Origin: Caldilineales bacterium
GTDB taxonomy: Bacteria > Chloroflexota > Anaerolineae > J102
DNA: 47,011 nucleotides
Direction: 5' to 3'
Assembly: GCA_019695115.1 (NCBI GenBank)
Contig: JAIBAP010000045.1
Coordinates: 1 to 47,011 of the forward strand
Part shown: in pieces, positions 44,423 through 47,011 of the stretch
Numbering within the stretch: the stretch's first letter is position 1
Layout of the letters: every line of letters begins with the position of its first letter
Notes under the pieces: model-generated
Seen by the model: only the letters and a program-made list of their open reading frames with translations
Databases searched by the model: none
Told to the model about the DNA's origin: nothing
Program-made: the position numbers and the translations under genes

Positions 44423-45379
44423 TCACTGCGCCGCGAGGAAAGCCACGAATTTTTCCCGGTTGGGATCTCCGCTTGCGGTGGAGAACCTGACAAGGGGCGA
44501 TTGGATTTGGCCGCCGCCGTCGATAACATAGAGTTCCCAGTCGCCCATCCCAGGGTTCAGGATCTCGACCTTGATGTTGTAGGGCTTGCGGTTACCGCGG
44601 TCGGGCGGGGCAGAGAATTCGAAGACATCGCGGGAGGGGGCGCTGGTGAAGACAACCTGGCCCCCGCGCCGCAGTTGGACGCGCCAGCCGGATACCGGCG
44701 CCCCGGCCAGGTTATAGACCTTGACCCAGATGGTCAGCCAATCGTTGTTGGTCTGGAAGTGGAGCGGGCCTTCGCCCACATAGAAGAGCGGGGCCGGGGT
44801 GGGCGTGGGCGGGATGGGGGTGGGGGTGTCGGTGGCGGCCGGCGGCGGGGCCGGCGGCGGGGTGGGGATGTCCGAGGCGGTGAGGCCGTCGGTGTTGCCG
44901 CTGATGCTGATCAGGCTGCCCATCACCCAACCAGAAAGCCCGCCCTCCAGACAGCAAATCTGCCACCATGTGCCCTCGGAGTTGACGCCGACGATGCTGA
45001 AGACCTGCCCCTGGTTGGCATGGCCGATGCGCTCGAAGGTGGGGCCGGGGCCGCTGCGGATGTTGGCCTGCTCGATGGCGATGCGGGCCTCTGGCGGGGG
45101 GAGGGGCGTGGGGGTGGCCGAGGCGATGGGGGTTTCGGTGGGGGTGGGGGTGATGGTGTCGGTGGGGGTTGGCGTCCAGGTGGGGGTGGGGGTGATGGTG
45201 GGGGTGGGGGTGACGGTGTCGGTGGGGCGCAGGGTGGCGGGCGGGGTGGGGGTGGGGGTGGGGGTGGGGGCCACGATCAAACGGCCCACGCTGCAACCCA
45301 GACTGGCAAAGGCGAGCAGCAAGAGCGCAGCAAGGAGGCGAAGTCGGGCGGCGGGGCGCGGGCGAGTGGGGTTGGTCAT
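44423..45379 (-). CDS. SH3-domain lipoprotein
   Basis: 318 residues. Lipobox LAFASLGC (cysteine ~29) after a basic start and hydrophobic stretch. Residues ~35-95 are Pro/Thr-rich (TPTPTPTP type), followed by an SH3b domain (QANIRSGPGPTFERIGHANQG, GTWWQICCLEGGLSGWV), a second PT linker, and a C-terminal beta domain (VWKVYN-like IWVKVYNLAGAPVSGWRVQL). Likely surface-anchored and binds cell wall or glycans. Paralogue of the next gene upstream. Confidence 0.82.
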   Translation of the reverse strand: MTNPTRPRPAARLRLLAALLLLAFASLGCSVGRLIVAPTPTPTPTPPATLRPTDTVTPTPTITPTPTWTPTPTDTITPTPTETPIASATPTPLPPPEARIAIEQANIRSGPGPTFERIGHANQGQVFSIVGVNSEGTWWQICCLEGGLSGWVMGSLISISGNTDGLTASDIPTPPPAPPPAATDTPTPIPPTPTPAPLFYVGEGPLHFQTNNDWLTIWVKVYNLAGAPVSGWRVQLRRGGQVVFTSAPSRDVFEFSAPPDRGNRKPYNIKVEILNPGMGDWELYVIDGGGQIQSPLVRFSTASGDPNREKFVAFLAAQ

Positions 45380-45424
45380 CGTCGAAGGTGCGTCGCACCT
45401 GCCAGGTGCGACGCACCGGGCGCG

Positions 45425-46381
45425 TCAGTTGCGCGTGAACTGGATGAACAGCCACTGCAAGTTGGCCGGGTTGGTTTGGAACGAGATGGCGGGGCTGACC
45501 TGGACGCCGTTGCCGTCAACCAGCCAGATTTTCCAGTCGGCGGCATCCTGGCTGCCGTACTCGAATTTCACGTTCTGCATTTTGTTGTCGCCGCAGCCGG
45601 GGCAGGTGGCGTCGCTGCCGCCGGGGCGCGAGGTTTCGCTCAGGGGGACGTCGGCGCCGTTGCGGGTGGCTTTGAGGCGATAGCCGGCAAGCCAGGCGCC
45701 GCCCTTGTCTTTGACGGCGCCGAAGACGTTGAGGAAGTTGTTGGTGGTGCGGCTGGTCGAAGGGCCGATGGCCGCGAAGGGGTAGGAGGCCGGGGGCGGG
45801 CTGGTGGGGGCCGGGGGCTGCGTGGGTTGGGCCGTGGGCCGCGGGGCGGGGCGCGGGGTCGGCGGCGGGGCCGGGATGTTGGCGGCCACAGCTACGGCTG
45901 ATGTGTCTCCGACCGGGCGGGTGAATTGGGGGCTGTTGATCACCCAGGCGACCTGGCCGTTGGGCGTCTGCACCTGGAACCAGTCGCCGGCGTTGTTGCG
46001 GGCCAGGATGTTCAGCCGCTGGCCGCGCCCGGCCTGGGTGAGGCGGGGATAGTTGGTGCCGGGGCCGCCGCGCAGGTTGACGGTGGGAGCGGTGATCTCG
46101 ACCTGGGGCGCCACCGGCGCTGGGGTGGCTGTGGGCGGTTCCAGCGTGGCGGTGGGCTGTTCGGGCGTGGGCGAGGGCAGCTCGGGGGTGGCGGTGGGTG
46201 GCTCGGGGGTGGCGGTGGGCGGCGCCGGGGTGGGGCTGGGCGGCTCTGGCGTGGCCGTGAAGGTGGGGTGCAGGGTGGGCCGCGGGGTGGGGGACGGCTG
46301 GGGCTGCTGCCGGCCGCCCAGGTTGCACCCGGCCAGGAGCAGGGCCAGGAGTAGGGCCGGGAGAAAGCGGAAGAGGCGCAT
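45425..46381 (-). CDS. SH3-domain lipoprotein, paralogue
   Basis: 318 residues from ATG 46381. Lipobox LLLAGC (cysteine ~19). PT/PE-rich linker, then an SH3b domain (TVNLRGGPGTNYPRLTQAGRG, DWFQVQTPNGQVAWVI) and a C-terminal domain (NFLNVFGAVKDKGGAWLAGYRLKATRNG) that ends like its neighbour. Same length and order of domains as the gene at 44423-45379, so a tandem duplication is likely. Confidence 0.82.
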   Translation of the reverse strand: MRLFRFLPALLLALLLAGCNLGGRQQPQPSPTPRPTLHPTFTATPEPPSPTPAPPTATPEPPTATPELPSPTPEQPTATLEPPTATPAPVAPQVEITAPTVNLRGGPGTNYPRLTQAGRGQRLNILARNNAGDWFQVQTPNGQVAWVINSPQFTRPVGDTSAVAVAANIPAPPPTPRPAPRPTAQPTQPPAPTSPPPASYPFAAIGPSTSRTTNNFLNVFGAVKDKGGAWLAGYRLKATRNGADVPLSETSRPGGSDATCPGCGDNKMQNVKFEYGSQDAADWKIWLVDGNGVQVSPAISFQTNPANLQWLFIQFTRN

Positions 46382-46755
46382 TGGGGGTGCGATCACGGGT
46401 TGAATCCGAGGTGAGGGGGTGGTGGATTGGGAAGGGAAGGCAGTATAGCACGCAGGCAACGGCGCGCCCAAGCGGTCTTGGCGTGGGGGAGAGGGGGGAT
46501 GGTGAGACGGAGGGAGGGAGGGACGCAGAGACGCAGGGAGGGAGGGACGCAGGGAGGGAGAGACGGAGGGACGCAGGGAGGGAGGGACGCAGGGAAGGGG
46601 ACATGGCGCCGAATATGATCTGGAACATTGCTGGCGGCAGGAAGATCGGATAGAATCGGGAGCAAGGTCAATCCCCTGACGGAGTGTCTTTTTCTTTCTT
46701 CTCGCCTCTGCGGCGCCCCAGGTTTTGGGCCGTCGATTTCTCGATCGAGGTGGAT
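46382..46755. other. Spacer with purine-rich tandem repeats and two candidate promoters
   Basis: 374 bases without a gene. On the minus strand TTGGGC (46471-46466), 18 bases, TATACT (46447-46442) may start the SH3 lipoprotein gene. 46499-46600 is a tandem repeat of GGGAGGGACGCAG words. On the plus strand TTGCTG (46628-46633), 17 bases, TAGAAT (46651-46656) may start the gene at the right edge. Confidence 0.6.
46499..46600. repeat. GGGAGGGACGCAG tandem repeats
   Basis: Strand-asymmetric purine-rich array (G and A on +), about eight units of GGGAGGGACGCAG and shorter variants. Confidence 0.85.
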
Positions 46756-47011
46756 ATGTTCACCCCCCCCCCATCGTAGTTTAGTTTACATTGTCAATGG
46801 GTTGATCGTGATCAGTTTGATTGTCGGTGGCCTGGCGCCGGTGCAGATGGCGCAGGCGGCCGAAGCTGGCAAGGCGGCCGCAGGGCCGGCCCTGAGCCGC
46901 AACCCCGAACAAAGGGAGGAGATAGCCAGAAACACCGCGGCCATAGTGAAGTCGTCGAGTTCACCTATGCCGACCGGGACGACCTGCCGTCGAGCTGCAA
47001 TCCTTTCGACT
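46756..47011 (+). pseudogene. 5' end of a secreted protein, frame interrupted at a C10 tract (partial)
   Basis: ATG 46756 has AGGTGG just before it, but the frame stops after seven codons at TAG past a run of ten C (46763-46772). Removing one C joins it to a frame that reads a hydrophobic signal segment (YIVNGLIVISLIVGGLAP, then MAQAAEAG), an export signal. Near 46943 that frame becomes implausible and another one (HSEVVEFTYADRDDLPSS) looks better, so a second shift is likely. The gene continues past the window. Broken gene, phase-variable gene or sequencing error cannot be told apart here. Confidence 0.5.

Overview
The window is about 47 kb of high-GC, gene-dense bacterial DNA with spacers full of short word-like repeats. 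The set of genes (LysW-type lysine cluster, lamin-tail/PLD protein, PT-rich SH3 lipoproteins, GT39 with a jelly-roll-like tail, TopA with a DUF5679 front end) suggests a chemoheterotrophic Chloroflexota lineage of the Anaerolineae/Caldilineae kind. That assignment is inference from gene content. I saw no rRNA, tRNA, CRISPR array or transposase.

Layout. 1-8.6 kb (+ strand): a ferritin-like/VIT1 iron transporter, a GH1 beta-glucosidase, purM, a two-gene TumE-type toxin-antitoxin module, purN and a secreted GH172 (DUF2961) protein. 8.5-16.5 kb (- strand): a YkgJ zinc/iron-cluster protein, then a molybdenum-hydroxylase operon (FAD subunit, MFS exporter, divergent SHMT homologue, fused 2Fe-2S/Mo subunit) and a geranylgeranyl-reductase-like flavoprotein. 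16.5-26.6 kb (- strand): lysine biosynthesis by the alpha-aminoadipate route on the LysW carrier protein, in the order lysW-lysX-lysY-lysZ-lysJ-homocitrate synthase-homoaconitase (large and small subunits fused)-lysK. An orphan hicB lies antisense between the last two. lysW is only 56 codons long. Homoisocitrate dehydrogenase and the aminoadipate aminotransferase are not in the window.

The most interesting part is the 5' region of the lysine operon (26.65-25.94 kb). A near-consensus promoter (TTGACA-17-TATACT) is followed by two successive short open frames rich in Lys AAG codons. Each is followed by an intrinsic terminator, and each has mutually exclusive 1:2, 2:3 and 3:4 pairings that enclose the Lys codons. 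This is the architecture of ribosome-mediated transcription attenuation, here in tandem and apparently sensing lysine.

A second theme is repeat invasion. TTGGAGATTGG-type, CTTGCGACCTG-type, TCCTTCG...CAGGAC-type and GTGTTGCGT-type repeats fill almost every junction of the lysine operon, and in several places they are translated: a ~61-residue linker that joins LeuC-like to LeuD-like domains, the N-terminus of LysJ, the C-terminus of LysZ, a loop of the Mo-hydroxylase, and the start codon of purM.

26.7-47 kb: a MOSC protein, an AbrB/PIN toxin-antitoxin pair whose toxin looks damaged at its 5' end, an aspartase/fumarase homologue, an overlapping trio (TIM-barrel protein, secreted PLD, CDF metal exporter), a GNAT/hexapeptide/GT4/TopA/DprA block on the - strand, then a UroD-like protein and a NUDIX hydrolase on +, a GT39 membrane glycosyltransferase, two SH3 lipoproteins on -, and a broken 5' end of a secreted protein with a C10 tract at the right edge.
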